64,000 bases of DNA from Carposina sasakii (taxonomy: Eukaryota > Arthropoda > Insecta > Lepidoptera > Carposinidae), in assembly GCA_014607495.2 (NCBI GenBank), contig CP053155.1, forward strand, positions 10,664,001 to 10,728,000. Direction: 5' to 3'. Each line of letters starts with the position of its first letter. Within the stretch, counting starts at the first letter, position 1. Of the stretch, positions 20,484 to 33,530 are shown piece by piece. The notes beneath the pieces were generated by a model. That model saw nothing but the letters and a program-made list of their open reading frames with translations. It was not told where the DNA came from and ran no database searches. The translations under genes were made by a program, and so were the position numbers.

Positions 20484-22179
20484 GCCAACTTATGCCTGAC
20501 AGACCGTAACAAATCGCACCTTGGGGTGGTGACCGTTGCCAAAGCAAAAGCTTTGCGATTTATTTTTTTAGGTTGTTTAAATTCACCTCCTTTTTTTGTT
20601 TGGTAGCGGTTTCATTTTGGGGTGCGAATATAGAAAGTAACATATAAAAAGACCATCGACAAACAAGTTGGTAATGCTTTCATGTCGAATAAATGATTTT
20701 AAATTTATAGTTTTCTGGCTACGCTATTTTTCCTATTTAAGTACCTATGTCATACCTGTAGTTACTGTAAATTGATAGTTAAATCATCTTTACTTACTAT
20801 TCATAGTTTCTGAAAATATGATTTACTTATTTGGCACTAATATTTGCATTTTGAATAAACAATGACAACTTTTATAATAAAATACTTAGTTATGATAGAA
20901 CTCCGACTGCCTACATAATAGGACATACATAAAATGATTGCGATTTTCCTATGCCTACCAGTCTATACTAGTTACGTAGATACACGTTGTGGTTACCCGA
21001 AAGCACGACCCTGTAAAATTTGTCACAAAAGATGAAAAGGTACCGTAATTATGTGGCAGTCACGATACCGGACATGACGAAAATTATACAGGTAATCTTT
21101 TTTACTGGTTTACGCTAAAAGTTTGAATTAATTGGATGTTTCGTTGACAATTCAAGATAAATACCTAGCCTAAGCTCGAAGAGTTCAGTGTACATGCAGG
21201 TACCTAAAGGTAAAACTAAAATTTTAGTAACTATTTATTCATTATCTTGGCTTCAAAATGTAATGTTGGACTGATAGTGTCAATAAAGATTATGCCTTTC
21301 AATCATATAGACAGAAAAACTTACTAAATCTGTCAACGTAAATAGAACTTTTCTCGTTGTAGCAAGATTAATAAATAGTATAAATTTAAATCAATTAACT
21401 ATATCCCCGGCTTCTACCCGTGACACCAATGACACTTGGATAATGATCTTATTAGTTTACGAATAAAAGTTATTTCCGCAAGTAATTATGTGTAATAAGC
21501 AAAAATTAAGTATATATAATCTAGATGCTATCACACAAACCTCGTTGGTTTTACAAGTGCTATTTTAACTAAGTCTTTATTTGTAAACCATTTAAAACAC
21601 AAATAAATGAAAAAAAAAACTTATTTACGATTTATTAGCCGCTCTCAAACTTATTTTGCACCAAACCTGTAACCTATAAAATTGCATTAGTCTATAATAG
21701 AAAATATTCATCTAATCTTCAGCAACATGAATAATGGTGACGTAGTCAAGAGTGTGGGAAATTTTAGAATAAATGCGATAATAGCACGAATAACTTTAGC
21801 CATTTTATATATGTAGATAAAAATAAACTCCACATTATTTATTTCACCGCTTATTTGCATATTTTCCGAATACTGCGAATTCTTCCGATCACTGCAAACG
21901 ATACGTACATGCCCTGATGGGCTGAAAGATTTTAAATTCAGTTTTTGGAAAATAACGCGTTGAAAGCCCATAATCCGTTTCCATTAAGCACTTATAATGT
22001 AAGAGTTGGCGGTAAAAATCGTCAGAGGTTTCCTTAATTTAAGTAACTTAACTTACTCCTATGACATAAGCATAATATATGACATAAGAAATAAAGGAGT
22101 CCAGAGTACAGACGTAAGTGTAGGCATGATCAGTAATTATAAAAAAGTTTTCATAATTTAATATTTTTATACAAAATTT
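20484..22179. other. AT-rich intergenic DNA, no gene seen
   Basis: A short inverted pair (tcgcacc near 20,513 and ggtgcga near 20,631) may mark a MITE of about 120 bp. The rest holds no supported feature. The 87-codon minus frame at 21,708-21,971 has no recognisable domain. Confidence 0.45.
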
Positions 22180-22410
22180 TTTCTTGTGCTAATAGACTAC
22201 ATTACGAGTAGCTGCATCTCCTTACATGCAAATCATAAGAGTCGACTAATGGGTTCGGGCATTCTCTTAGTTAGGCAATGAGCTTGCAACTTGTCACTGA
22301 TCATTTACATCTGTCCCCGCTACGCTAAACTTGACTGTGGGATCTTCTTAATGATCCTGTATTTTTGGCTACCCCATTTCGGGAACACAGCCTTGTCGAT
22401 ATGTATACTT
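22180..22410 (+). repeat. Dispersed repeat family D, near full-length copy
   Basis: Contains agactacattacgagtagctg, taagagtcgac, gcaacttgtcactgatcat, tccccgctacgctaaac, gatcttcttaatgatcctg and ggctaccccatttcgggaac. This copy shows the uninterrupted right end that is split by a palindrome in the 42-kb copy. Confidence 0.75.
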
Positions 22411-23202
22411 TTAAATAGGTTGCAGCCAAAATTAAACGTATCCTTCTTGGGTTACGGATGAATGTGAATTGTTGTAAAATTATAAATAAATTTAAACAAA
22501 GATTATCGCTGTTGCTTCAAAAATTTGTCGCACTACAACCCTATTAAAACCCACTATTTAAAAAATAAAACAAGATCCAATGCGGTTGTTAAAACATTAT
22601 TGTCACCTGTACCTACGTTATGTATAAACATATCTCTTTTTATAAATAATTAAGTCATAAACTAATAATGAATTATAATAAAATTAACGTTAAATTTAAC
22701 TTGGATTGGGCTCCCAGCCTATTATTTCGAAGGTGAGCGGACCTTTTTACGAATACGTTAAAACGTATTTTAAATTTTATCCCTTACTAGCCTACGTTTT
22801 GACCGGATTTAATCCCTCGCTATAAATTATTTATCGAATAAAACTAAATACGGTGCCAATAAAATGCGACGGATATTTATTTTTAAAATTCATTACCAGA
22901 AGATTACATTTTCTAGATCTTCAATTGAGGATAGATAGTTTTCTCGTTTTATTTTTCTAATTTATATTTATGCTGATTTCACTGGAACTACATTAAATTA
23001 AAAAATTACGACTTTATAAAAAATACACTGGAATTTATAATGTTTTTAATAATCCAAGCTTCAATAAGTTTTTGGTCAAGATGAAATTTAAAGATTCACA
23101 TTTTTCAACAGTTGTGCATGTTTTTATGAAATCCATTTTAAAAGCATATTTATAGTTTTTTTAAATATATTTTATTTAATATACCTACTAAGTTAAGTAA
23201 TA
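22411..23202. other. AT-rich intergenic DNA, no gene seen
   Basis: No open frame, repeat or structure I can support. Confidence 0.5.
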
Positions 23203-23530
23203 TACAGGATGTTTTTTCGATGCCACCCTTAACGAAGGGTACGTACTCTTTACATCAAATAAAGTAAGTTTATGCCAAAAAAATGCTTGGAAACGATGTA
23301 AATAATTACATACTAGATCGGGCGAAATTTATAGTGTCAAATGTTTATTCTAGTTTTTTCATAGAGAGATATTAATTATTTCTCGTGATAAAATCTTGCT
23401 ACACGCGTCAATGTGCATTTATGCAGAAAAACGCAGTCTATTTATTCAACTTTGGACCCTAATATTTTGGAAACCAGACTTCCTACTTCCCGGGTATGCT
23501 TCAATGAAGAAAAATGATCTGATGAGTGTT
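23203..23530. mobile_element. MITE of the tacaggRtgt family, right end degenerate
   Basis: Starts tacaggatgttttttcgatg and stays closely similar to the 38.8-kb element through aactttggaccctaatat and gaaaccagac. It contains the undivided site gtgcatttatgcag at about 23,414-23,427, which is the empty target for the insertion seen in the 38.8-kb copy. The right terminus is lost or unclear. Confidence 0.7.
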
Positions 23531-24830
23531 ATATGTTTTATCATTGTGTCATAGTCATAGACAAAGTCTACAGGGGGACAATTCTCTAAAAGTCTCGAGT
23601 TGGAACGAAGCCGAAACGGAACCGTTGTAGACGCTCAGAACAAAACAATAGTTACTTTATCGGTTACGTTTTTATTATGTCATACTCGCGACCGATGCGT
23701 GCTAAAAATATTAAATAAAATATATAAATTAATTCGTTAGTGGTTGCGTTTCGGCTCAAAAATTTTCAAGAATTGCCCCCAGATTGTGTGATTTAAAAAT
23801 TATTTAATCTCGAGGAGAATAAGAATAAGTTTGATTGCTATCGAATGTGGCGAAATAATTCTTTCGCGAATGTTTATATTGTTATATTAGGTCATCTACC
23901 TATTCAAATAAAAAGATTTGTCCTAAATGACCGAGAATCAATAGCCAACCTGAACTGAGATATACCTTAAGATGACGAATCGCTAAAATTGGCGTTAGTT
24001 AAGTCGATTTTTCTCAGCCATTACAATAAATAGGAAAGTGATATCTAATAATCGAATTCTACACTAAATTATCTCACTTTCTATGGTTGCAGAAACACGA
24101 TTCATAGACGTTTTTACGATAAAAAATTGTGTTAAACATACCTCTATTTTACCAAATTTGTTCATTTTACAGGCAAACCAGAGCGATTTAAGCCAAAATT
24201 TTTGTATCAATAGACTTGTCTAAACATACTCTAAAAACGTATGGTTGCACATTTTAAACATATTGTGTAGTTTTTAATAAAAATGCGAAAATATGTTTTG
24301 TCGCTTACGCTCTTTTAGTTTAAGCTAGTCCCAGATCATATTTGTATGGAAATAAACGTCCCTCCACCCTCCCTCAGTCGGCCTCCGGCCTTGATCGACG
24401 CTGGGTCTATGTCAGTCGTTTTCTCGCGCTGTTATTTTTCACTGTCAAATTTTAACTGACTTACTGGCTGACATTATTATCTAAGGGTAAATTCATATTA
24501 GGTACTACAAAAGGAACTAGATACGAGTATTAGGAAGTCGCGGGACGCAAGATCAAACGTGGCAATCATTGAGTAGGCAGTTACGAGTACTTGAGACAAT
24601 CAAATTGGTATGGCAATATTTTACCTGCATTAATGCGGGGCATTACTGGAATAAACCAGATGACGCTTTTTTTACATTCTTTATTGCACGTCTAAAGGTT
24701 TGTACAATGGCGGACTTAATGCTATGCAGCATTCTCTACCAGTCAACCTTGTCACTTTGTAGTGAGAATGTACAGGTAGCGCAATGGATAAAACAATTTT
24801 AAAGATAGGCTATACATAAAAATAAATATT
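23531..24830. other. Intergenic DNA, no gene seen
   Basis: A GC-richer patch near 24,360-24,430 does not open into a credible exon. The 77-codon frame at 24,569-24,802 has no recognised domain. Confidence 0.45.
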
Positions 24831-25180
24831 AAATAACAAACACCAGTAGCTAAGCACACTTAATTCTATAATTAGTACATATTTACATTACGACATTAGA
24901 CATGGACCAGGTTCTGGACTCTCCAGTAGTGCTCAGTTACTCTCGACTTAAATACCTTCACATTAGAAGACTCCCAAATCGTTACTGGTAGATCATTCCA
25001 TAAGCGAACAGCAGTGGCAGTAAAAGAGTCAGAATATAAAGCAGCATTACGCTCGGGCTCACGGAGGGTTTTGTTGCAGCTAGACCGGAGTGGTCTATCG
25101 CAGGAGGAGAAGAACTCGAAACGTTTTTCCTTTTTCTGCCACTTTGCAGATAATTTAGCAAACGCACACATTTCAATCAC
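24831..25180 (-). pseudogene. LINE ORF2 C-terminal fragment and 3' UTR
   Basis: The minus-strand frame at 24,896-25,180 includes SDSFTATAVRLWNDLP and VKVFKSRVTEHYW. The pattern SF..TAVRLWN.LP...FK..V is the C-terminal end of reverse transcriptase ORF2 in Jockey/CR1-like non-LTR retrotransposons. Only the last 90 or so residues remain; RT catalytic motifs are absent. The segment 24,831-24,895 is probably its 3' UTR. Confidence 0.7.
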
Positions 25181-25694
25181 TCATAATAATTCGAAAAATA
25201 TTATAAACGCGAAAGTTTGTGAGGATGTATGTATGTTTGTTACTCTTTTGCGCAAAAACTATTGAATGGATTTTAATGAAACTTCACAATAATATAGCTT
25301 ACATATAAGAATAACAGTGAACTTTGCTAGGATTACATTTTAGTCCAACACCCTGTTACTTATAATATTTCATTTTTGTAAATAAAAATGTAATCTGTTT
25401 AAGTGTAAAAAAAATAACACATAGGCATTATCCCGGGTTAACATTTTTATCCCGGATGTATGTACGATCGGGCACGGACGGAGTTGCAGGCGTCCACTAG
25501 TGTCAAATATATAGGCAAAGTGTGAACGATGAACTATCCAAGTACATGCGTTTTGGAATTATTATTGAGCATGGAGTCACCTTAAACATGAAATCCAAAA
25601 TTACCATGACACGGAAATTAATGGAATTTTTCAAGGTTCGTGGGCGCCGACTCTTATTTTGATATAATAATACATACATACATACACACATGGT
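25181..25694. other. Intergenic DNA with microsatellite
   Basis: A block around 25,200-25,330 (gcgcaaaaactattgaatgg, attttaatgaaac) resembles widespread arthropod repeat ends. An (catacata)n stretch lies at about 25,670-25,690. No gene seen. Confidence 0.4.
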
Positions 25695-25872
25695 CGAGTT
25701 CCTGAATTGGGGAAGCAAAACAATAAGATCATGAAAGAGATCCTAGCCATATTTAGTACAGTGGGTACAGAAGTAAATGATCAGAGAAAAGTTGCTAGTC
25801 GACTACTACAAAAAGCTCGGAAGGAGACGAAGCTCATGTATTCTAGTGAAACCACGCATTAGCACAGGACAG
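25695..25872 (-). repeat. Dispersed repeat family D copy
   Basis: Reverse complement of the family: aatgatcagagaaaagttgc, gtattctagtgaaac and agcacaggaca are recognisable. Diverged. Confidence 0.6.
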
Positions 25873-28654
25873 GATAATAATAATTATAAAGAAAAATATT
25901 ATTATAAAATTATTAATAAAGAAATTGAAAAAATTCTTTACTCAAGTGGGAATCGATTATATATTATTGTCATTTAACCCATATATTATGTGATCATAAT
26001 ATATAGGTAGTACTTAATTAGCTTGGCCATATATTAAAAAAAAAACCTAAACAAACGTCTTATCATATCACGTACTGGATAATGATATTATATGCAATGT
26101 TTAAATAATTATGCAAATGAGGGAAAGGCGAAACCCCCACCGAAAGGTCTCATTATTAAACAGGGCGGAGTCAGGTAGCGTATGAATACAAAATACTTTG
26201 CGTTTCGGGTCTTTTGTTCAAGTAATAATTATTTTTAATTAATACACGTTCTGGGTGGCGTTTTTGATAATGCTATGCGAAATATGCTATGTTTTTCCGT
26301 CATGAAACAGATTAGATATTAATGGGGATTTTATAACGGCCTAATTTAGATAATTTTCAACGTTATTTTGATTGGGGTTGGTGATTTTACATTTTAAACC
26401 CATGTTAATTGCTTTTAGAAGATTTATCTATTTTATTATATGAGACGCTCCGTATTTGCTTTCCTTGTGGAGATAAAGATGGATCTTAAGAACCCCTCAA
26501 TGTATTTATTTCTTAGAATGCTGAGAAAATAAATTAAAATTTTGAGGAGGTAATTTCCTTAAGATAATTTAAATTGATACTGGCTTAAATATTTCACGTA
26601 CGTAAATGATGTGAACCTTAAAATTGATTATTGGCATGGGAGGAAAAAATTCAATACCATATTGATCACAGGGATTATAAGGGGTTACAGTTAAATCAAT
26701 AGGTTTTTGGTGATTCTAGCACATTATCCAAATCTCTTACACCTACTAGCCATTACCAAATTTCCAAAGAAATGTGGTAACTTTTCCTTTACTGAGTACG
26801 TATGTAGCAACTAGATCGGAGAAGCAAGAAAAGGAATTTTGCATATGTTCTTTAGGAAAAGGGGCTCAAAAAAAGTATTCCCGAAATTCCCATAGGAACG
26901 GGAAGAAACAAAACCACTAAAGTTTACACGGACGCTAGTTCAAATCACACAGCTTTACTAGAATATATATTTTGGAGTGCCCAGCCTAATAACCGATTAA
27001 ATACCGATGTATCTATAATATTTATATTATCTCTTTCAATTATTATTTTCCCTTTTGATATAGGGTTGCCATCATTCAATTTATTGACTTGAAGTTAAAT
27101 ACTTTACGTTTGATTGCACCTAAAGGAGTTCTGATTTCTCTCGTGATCTGAAAAGCTTGTAAGAATTTCTTGTACCGATGCAAATAGGACTGTAATGAGG
27201 CATTCTTTGGTGAAAACATGATTGTGTAAATGCGAAAATATACTTTAAAATCCAAATTTTATTACAAATAATACATTTCATGGAGTATTAGAAGTGTACA
27301 TATTTTTCAATGTGTTTTTTTTATAATTGCATTTAAGGCCAAAAGTTGTATCGAGGATTAGCACATTTGCTAATTAGTAATCTAGATGCACGCATTTGCT
27401 GGTATGCCTTGGTCATGCATTTTTAAAAAATAAATGGTCAATGTACTCGTAGGTAACTAATGGAAAGAATAAACGTAATTAATTAATATTTTTTACAATT
27501 ATTGTATGTTAGTAAATGTCATCTGTTATGTAGACAAACATATATTTTTCAAACTATAATTTTGCAAAATTTTTTTTTCATAAAATACAATTGAGTACAA
27601 TAAAACAAACAATAAGAACCAATTTAAAAAAACAGTCCAACAAAAAAAAAGATGGCCGCCACATCAATCAAGAAAACTTTGCCCATTGCACCTGAAAAGG
27701 GTGACTTTGATAAGCGTAAGCACAGAGCGTAAGGGTATGGCGATACATTGAACTTGAGACCATTCTCGTTGCTAATTGGTAAACTTTTAAATTCTCCTTT
27801 TTATTGTCTCAGGAACGGTATTCATTGTCCGCGGAGTAAATTTCGCCGTCCTCCATCCCGACAATTATAAAAGTTTTAATTGCTCGTACTTTCCTAATTA
27901 CAAAAAATACAGTCTCATGAGCGAACGAATATTAAACTGAAAAATAAAAAAGTTTTGTCGTTACCGTCACGTTCTTTGCTTGAATTTATGGCGCCATAAA
28001 TCTCTATCGCTATTGGTCGTTTGATTTGAATGTGTTCTGGTGGTTAGTAGGATTTAATAAAAGTGTATGTACATATTTGTATTGTAAGAATGAAATATAT
28101 TTTTCTTGTAAAAGATAATCGGAATATTAAAAAAGTCACATAAAGTTTGTGTGTATTTTAAGCATTATTGCGCTATACTTAAACAAAATACAGTACTTAA
28201 TAGATTTTTTGTAAGTTTTTTTGGCTATATTTTTCGCTTCAGAATCATGGTATGAAGACTTTTATTATTTGCCTGCAATATACGATACGATACATTGAAA
28301 ATACGTGACTTTCAATTAAATTAAAATCTTCATAAAATTTGTTACAAAATATACCCAGTCACACAAGATTTAACAATTGTAAAGAGTGACAAAGGCGTAA
28401 CTTTATTCTTAGTTACAAAGGCATGGAACTTTGTCACAGTAAACGCGACACGTCTGCAAGTGATAAAAGGTTGTAGCTTCCCACTGCTGACGATGTTCAT
28501 TTCTTTTACTTTGTAAGAAGTTTCTGATTTCAATCGTGAAGTAAGGGTTGGAGAGGTCGTATAATAAAACTTTTTAACCGACTGCGAAGAGCATGTTCTC
28601 ACATCGACTGTATTTTTTCGTGTGTTCGTTCATTTTTTATTTATTTTCCATGCT
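25873..28654. other. AT-rich intergenic DNA, no gene seen
   Basis: 2.8 kb without a supported exon or recognisable element. The 86-codon minus frame at 28,342-28,602 has no domain I recognise. Candidate introns or distal regulatory DNA cannot be told apart by eye. Confidence 0.45.
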
Positions 28655-28835
28655 GATCTGAGGCTTCACTAGAATACATCAGGTGCATGTCTTTCCGTAC
28701 ATGTCGTAAGAGTCAACTCGGGGACTCGGGCTTTCTCTCGGGCGATAAGTTAGCAACTTGTCACTGATCATTAACATCTGTTCCCGCTATGCTAAACGTG
28801 TCTATGGGATTTCCTTTCTGATCCTGCCGTGTCTT
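28655..28835 (+). repeat. Dispersed repeat family D copy
   Basis: Contains gcttcactagaatacatcag, taagagtcaact, cgataagttagcaacttgtc, actgatcattaacatctg and cccgctatgctaaacgtg. Confidence 0.7.
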
Positions 28836-29358
28836 TATTCATAATTATTATGATTTTTTTAAACTTAAAAATAGTTTTACAAATATAGTCCCATCGACAT
28901 AATTCATCTAATATTTTTTTAAATAAGCTAGAAACTAGAACAAAATCCAACTCTAAAAATTTTGCTGTATTTGTGCCTAATATCTACGTATAGATATTTT
29001 TAAAACGTATTCAACCGGAAATGTATTCAAACGAAAACATAGACAAAGTAGTGCAAATTTCCAACACATCAACTAGTATGGTTCTCTCTCATTATGAAAC
29101 TGACGCCAAGCATTCTGCAAGTGCATGCCACTTCAGACGCTTTGTGAGTACGGCGTAGGGATGTGCATAAGTTGTGAAATATCGATATAAATTCATTAAA
29201 ATTTTTATTAGATATACCTACACGTTGGAGAATAACAAATAGAGACCCAGAGTTTGCTTATGAAATTGAAAGTATTGCGTGAGTAAAATGCGTTCACTTA
29301 AGTACAGTTTTTTAACTAATTTGAAATATTATAGGTTATAAGTACAATTAGGTGTATA
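28836..29358. other. AT-rich intergenic DNA, no gene seen
   Basis: No supported feature. Confidence 0.5.
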
Positions 29359-29797
29359 TACAGGATGTCCCGGAAGTCGACGTAAAGCTGGAAACGGGAG
29401 ATAGGCCAATAATAGTTATCAGATATTTTTTTTTAATCTAAGTTATGTACATTTTTTTTCAGTACAGCCAGTTAAGGTTGGGCGAAGTATTAATTTTAAA
29501 TAGTTGGTTGGGCAAAACGTGACATTTTCTTCCAAACTAGAGCAGGTGGCATTGAATTTTAGGCAACAAGTTTATAGAAGCACTTTTCAGAATTACAGAA
29601 TAAAAAAGAAATTGACAAAATTTGAAGATTTGTAGCAACAGAAGTTAAAAATCTATCACAGGGTGTAGATTTTCTCGATTTTTTAAAAAGTCCTATAATT
29701 TATAAAGTACATAAATTAGATTTTTTTTTAATATTTTTCTGATAACTATTATGACTTGGCCTATCTCCCGTTTCCGGCTTGACGTCAACTTCCTGTA
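29359..29797. mobile_element. MITE with about 100-bp inverted ends, TA target
   Basis: Left end tacaggatgtcccggaagtc and right end with complement tacaggaagttgacgtcaag. The arms share ggaaacgggagataggccaa and a downstream ttatcag block, then T-rich tracts. Flanking TATA on both sides fits a TA duplication. No transposase gene. Confidence 0.75.
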
Positions 29798-30470
29798 TAA
29801 TACATGTTAGTAAAATATCATGCTTTCAATATTAGTTTTTAGGCGAAACTTCCTGCAAAAGGTCTCATGCTGAGAAAGTGAGTACAGCTAAATGTTAGCC
29901 TAAAAAAAGGAACCAAATTTCTCGAATTAAAAATAAATAACTATAGACACGAATGTTATCGATAAAAACAACCAAATCATCCCTCATATTCCCCCATCAC
30001 TATACATAGCGGCAGCTGACGGTGTGTTCTATTTTCGAATGCAACTTTTTTGTCCTGAGGTTTGAAAAGTTCATTTCACGTCCTAAGCCACTTAACGTGG
30101 AAATTGACAGCGATATTTCTGATGATGAAGTGGCATAGTAAGAATTTTCATTTGGTTTATACCAACGCTTTACGGTTAGAAATAAGTCAACTAAACTCAA
30201 GTTTGCATAGCTCAGAAAAAGTATTAAGCTCTTCAAATAGGTAGGTCCTTTGCGTTTAATTATTTAGTATCAAAATGCTGACCAAATCATTTTGATGACT
30301 GGGTTATCATTTTGAGACTAAATACTTGTATTTGGTGATACAATCTGAAAAATTCTATATTACTTAGCTTAGGACTAAGTGACAACCGATTAGTACTTAA
30401 AACTACTTGCTTGCCGGCGGCGCCATATAGATACAGGGTTTTATGTGGAGGGTTTATATACGGTAGCTGC
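29798..30470. other. Intergenic DNA, no gene seen
   Basis: Short open frames on both strands near 30.0-30.47 kb overlap each other and have no recognised domains. Confidence 0.45.
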
Positions 30471-30919
30471 ATTATCGATATTCAACACATCATTATTTGC
30501 AGCTACCGTATATAAGCCTTATATACTATACTACTTGGGCTTATTAAGGTTTCTGGTAAGCCTACTACAATAAAAACCCGATTTAAGGTAAAACTATATT
30601 GTAAATGAAAATATAACATAAAATCGACCATTTGCAACAATTTTCTTCTGACAGTGAAATACAACATCATTTGACAAAATCAGTTAAAAAATAAAAATAT
30701 TCATATAAAAAGGAACGCAACCAAGCAGTCGCCAACATCCTATAAGCCCAAGTATATAAGGCTTATATACGTTAGCTACAAATAATGATTGCAAATGGTT
30801 GATTTTATGTTATATTTTCATTTACAATATAGTTTTACCTTAAATCGGAATTTCATTGTAGTAGGCTTACCAGAAACCTTAATAAGCCCAAGTAGTATAG
30901 AGTGTTGAATATCGATAAT
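30471..30919. repeat. Long complex palindrome (nested foldback)
   Basis: Outer arms attatcgatattcaacac (30,471-30,488) and its complement (30,902-30,919) enclose inner arms of about 111 bp (30,527-30,637 versus 30,789-30,900, starting ctatactacttgggcttatt). The left side has an extra 38-bp piece, itself part of a smaller palindrome (tacggtagctgc at about 30,463 and complement at about 30,498). Related aagcccaagtatataaggct sequence recurs in the loop. Probably a MITE inserted in, or rearranged with, another copy. Confidence 0.75.
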
Positions 30920-31211
30920 TATGTTTATAAAGATATGTTGCTTTCCATTTTAACTATATTTTATAATTACCTATTTATTTATTCCAAAAACCATATCTAA
31001 CGTTTTGTACGTGCGATACAAGACCCACCAAGACCAAGTGAGGCATGAAACTTTGAAGGTTGTACAGTTTTGTGTCTTTTCATTTATTTATTTAAAGTTG
31101 CCGCTGCATTGTTACGTTAATATAGGTATATTGTGGTGAATCTGGTAGGATCGTACCGTATCGGCTTGTTGTCTTAAAGCCAACCACAGCAAAGGCGTAT
31201 TTGAGAGAGTA
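30920..31211. other. Intergenic DNA, no gene seen
   Basis: No supported feature. Confidence 0.5.
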
Positions 31212-31615
31212 TACAGGGTGTAAAAAGACAACAAGTTTTTTTAATACCTCGTATTCTTTGTAAGGTTACGATAATTTTCTTCTATGGAACCAACCCTGGG
31301 AAACGACAAAAAAATTATGAAAAAATACTGTCATTTTATTGCAAGCAATGTATTCGTTTGATGCGCAAAGTACAAATGTACCTATAAAACTAACATTATA
31401 ACATTCTGACATGGTATCTTTGAAAAAAAAATGTTTGTTAACCGATTTCAGATGGATTTATGTGAAAAAAAATGATAATATTAATGTAACTTTGGACCTC
31501 AATATCTTGGAAACCCGTGGTTTCCCAGGGGTGCTTCCATAGAAAAAAATGATCGTGATGTTACAAAAAATACGAGGTGTTAAAAGAAGAAAGTTGTATT
31601 TCTACACCCAGTATA
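31212..31615. mobile_element. MITE of the tacaggRtgt family
   Basis: Left end tacagggtgtaaaaagacaa; right end complement begins tatactgggtgtagaaatac. Arms are imperfect over about 95 bp and share acctcgtatt and ctatggaa. The right interior (tttggacctcaatatcttgg) matches the 23.2- and 38.8-kb elements, linking them in one superfamily. Confidence 0.7.
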
Positions 31616-31914
31616 GGTAGATAAAGCAGCTTGTATGTGTATGTATAGTTAGATAGGGTACACAAAACACCTTGCGTCTAGAAACTGCAATATGGGCAGG
31701 CAGTAAGCACGTGATTACCTTTCCTTCTAAACCTGTGCTTATTGTAGCTGGAAATGGCATATACATTAAATGTTAGTAGATGATTTAAGATTTTATTGGA
31801 ATAAATGGCTTTATTATTATTATTTTAGATGATTTAATGTTTGACATTTTTCTTTTCAATAAAATTTTTATTGAAAAGAAAAAAAATACTGTGTTATAAA
31901 GTGATCGAGCTAAT
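31616..31914. other. Intergenic DNA; possible LINE tail
   Basis: The string ggaataaatggctttattat followed by (ATT)n at about 31,797-31,825 resembles a LINE 3' tail. No gene seen. Confidence 0.4.
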
Positions 31915-32167
31915 TTTTTATATAATAAACAAATATTCACACACTACACAACACATTAACCTAGTCCCACATTAAGATCCGTAAGGTCTTGTGTCGTGGG
32001 TACTAAGCAACGGTATATAAATACATAGATAAGTATAGAAACATCCATGACTCGGAAACAAACATCGATATTCATCATATCAATGTTTGCACCTACCGGG
32101 ATTCGAACCCAGGACCTATGGCGTCGCAGGCAGAGTACTACCTACCTACTAGACCAATCGGCCGTCA
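31915..32167 (-). repeat. tRNA-derived SINE (second family)
   Basis: The minus strand starts gacggccgattggtctagta (A-box-like), then ctgcctgcgacgcc, then cctgggttcgaatcccggta (B-box-like), then an unrelated body with gtttccgagtcatggatg and a tail with tttattatataaa. This head-body-tail order is that of a tRNA-derived SINE transcribed by RNA polymerase III. The tRNA head is not a functional tRNA: the acceptor stem does not close. Confidence 0.75.
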
Positions 32168-32224
32168 ATTTTCAAGTTCCTATAGCATAGGACTCTATAC
32201 TAGAGAATACTCTAGACTTGATAC

Positions 32225-32325
32225 TCTAGACTCTGACGGCTGGCACGGTTTGCAGCGGTCGTGGGTTCGATTCCCACTCGGGTGAAGAATTTTTTCCATT
32301 TTCTTTATTAATAATTTTCGAATAA
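32225..32325 (+). repeat. tRNA-derived SINE (first family), 5'-truncated
   Basis: Reads gacggctggcacggtttgca, gcggtcgtgggttcgattcc and cactcgggtg, followed by the short tail aagaattttttccattttct. The same tail is seen at 10.5 kb and closely related tails at 2.3 and 42.05 kb. Confidence 0.7.
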
Positions 32326-32356
32326 ATTTGTTAATATAAATTAAAAGATTCCCCTA

Positions 32357-32430
32357 CGGTAGGTGGCGTGCCCTGGGGGAGGCCTACGTCCAGCAGTGGA
32401 CTACATCAGGCTGGTATATATGATGTGTAA
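32357..32430 (+). repeat. RTE-type LINE 3' end
   Basis: Encodes W-R-A-L-GEAYVQQW just before the element end. GEAYVQQW closes the ORF2 of lepidopteran RTE-like elements, and its DNA (ggaggcctacgtccagcagt) is a well-known dispersed repeat. Only about 70 bp remain. Confidence 0.75.
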
Positions 32431-33453
32431 ACTAAAAATGGGATCGAAAAGTCATGAATAAGAAAGGCTAAGTGAGACGTAAATACGTATCGATTTAAAA
32501 CAAGTACAAAAAACATCAATTCGATCAAATTCATATTTTTATACTTTAGCTTTCATTTTGCATGTTCGTTAAATGAGATGATTAAGCCAGCATATCTAGA
32601 AGGGTGTAGAGTACCTTTGTTGTATCTTCTCGATACACTCTTCTAGATATTGCTCCATGCATGAAACTCTACGTGCCTGACACGTTACTATCACGGTCAT
32701 AGCATGGTAGGATTAGTGGACATACTCCTTAGAGAGCTAGGTTTCAAAATCCATTCCATGATTTTTGATAGCGTCTCTAGATCTTAAAACCTCGCCACAG
32801 ATATAAACTTATGAGTTTCATATGTAAATTTATCGCAGTCGACGCTAGGCTAATTTGCACCATAAATTTACGGCACATGTCTGTACGAACGCCTCACGTG
32901 GTTTTAACAAGAAATATTGTATCAGTTTGTTCTAAACACATTCATCAAAAACTATTATTTCCTGAACATGAGCAGTAAATCTTTGATTAAACAGAACTAA
33001 TAAGAGATTTGTTGAACAAGTAACAAATTAAATGGAACACGTGTATTTCAAAATATAGAATGTAGAATTATTTGTAACAGTAGTGATCTAATTATTAGTG
33101 CTGTCTATGTATAGACATGTAAAGCTTTTCAATTTTTCTAGCAATTACCTGGAACAGATGGCAATTTATCAAGCGCTATGATGACCCAAATTAGTCGGTT
33201 AGCTCACACTGAAACGATACTGTATCGGCAAATATATGCTGTAATACCTAATGTACCTAATCCATTAGTTAAGATGCTTTACCAAACTAAACGCATTAGG
33301 GAATTACAACTAATAACATTAAAAGCTCATTTCTTCACAGATGTGTCGTCAAGTAAACTCTGCCTCCAGCCTACATGAATGATAACAGTAAAAATATCCA
33401 AGTCAGAGAATCAATCAAATAAATAACCTCATTTATTTAAGGAAAAATACGAG
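32431..33453. other. Intergenic DNA with a short hairpin
   Basis: At 32,592-32,653 a 15-bp stem (tatctagaagggtgt and acactcttctagata, one mismatch) closes a loop of about 28 nt. It is too short to call a microRNA precursor. The 66-codon frame at 33,178-33,378 has no recognised domain. Confidence 0.4.
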
Positions 33454-33530
33454 TACCCGACTGCGTAAAAAAATTGATCCAGTGTCACTCTTAAGACTAA
33501 GACGAACCCATGACAAATCTAATAATAATA

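Noticed and set aside
32592..32653. MicroRNA precursor
   Set aside because: Stem of only 15 bp with a large loop; too short for a pre-miRNA.
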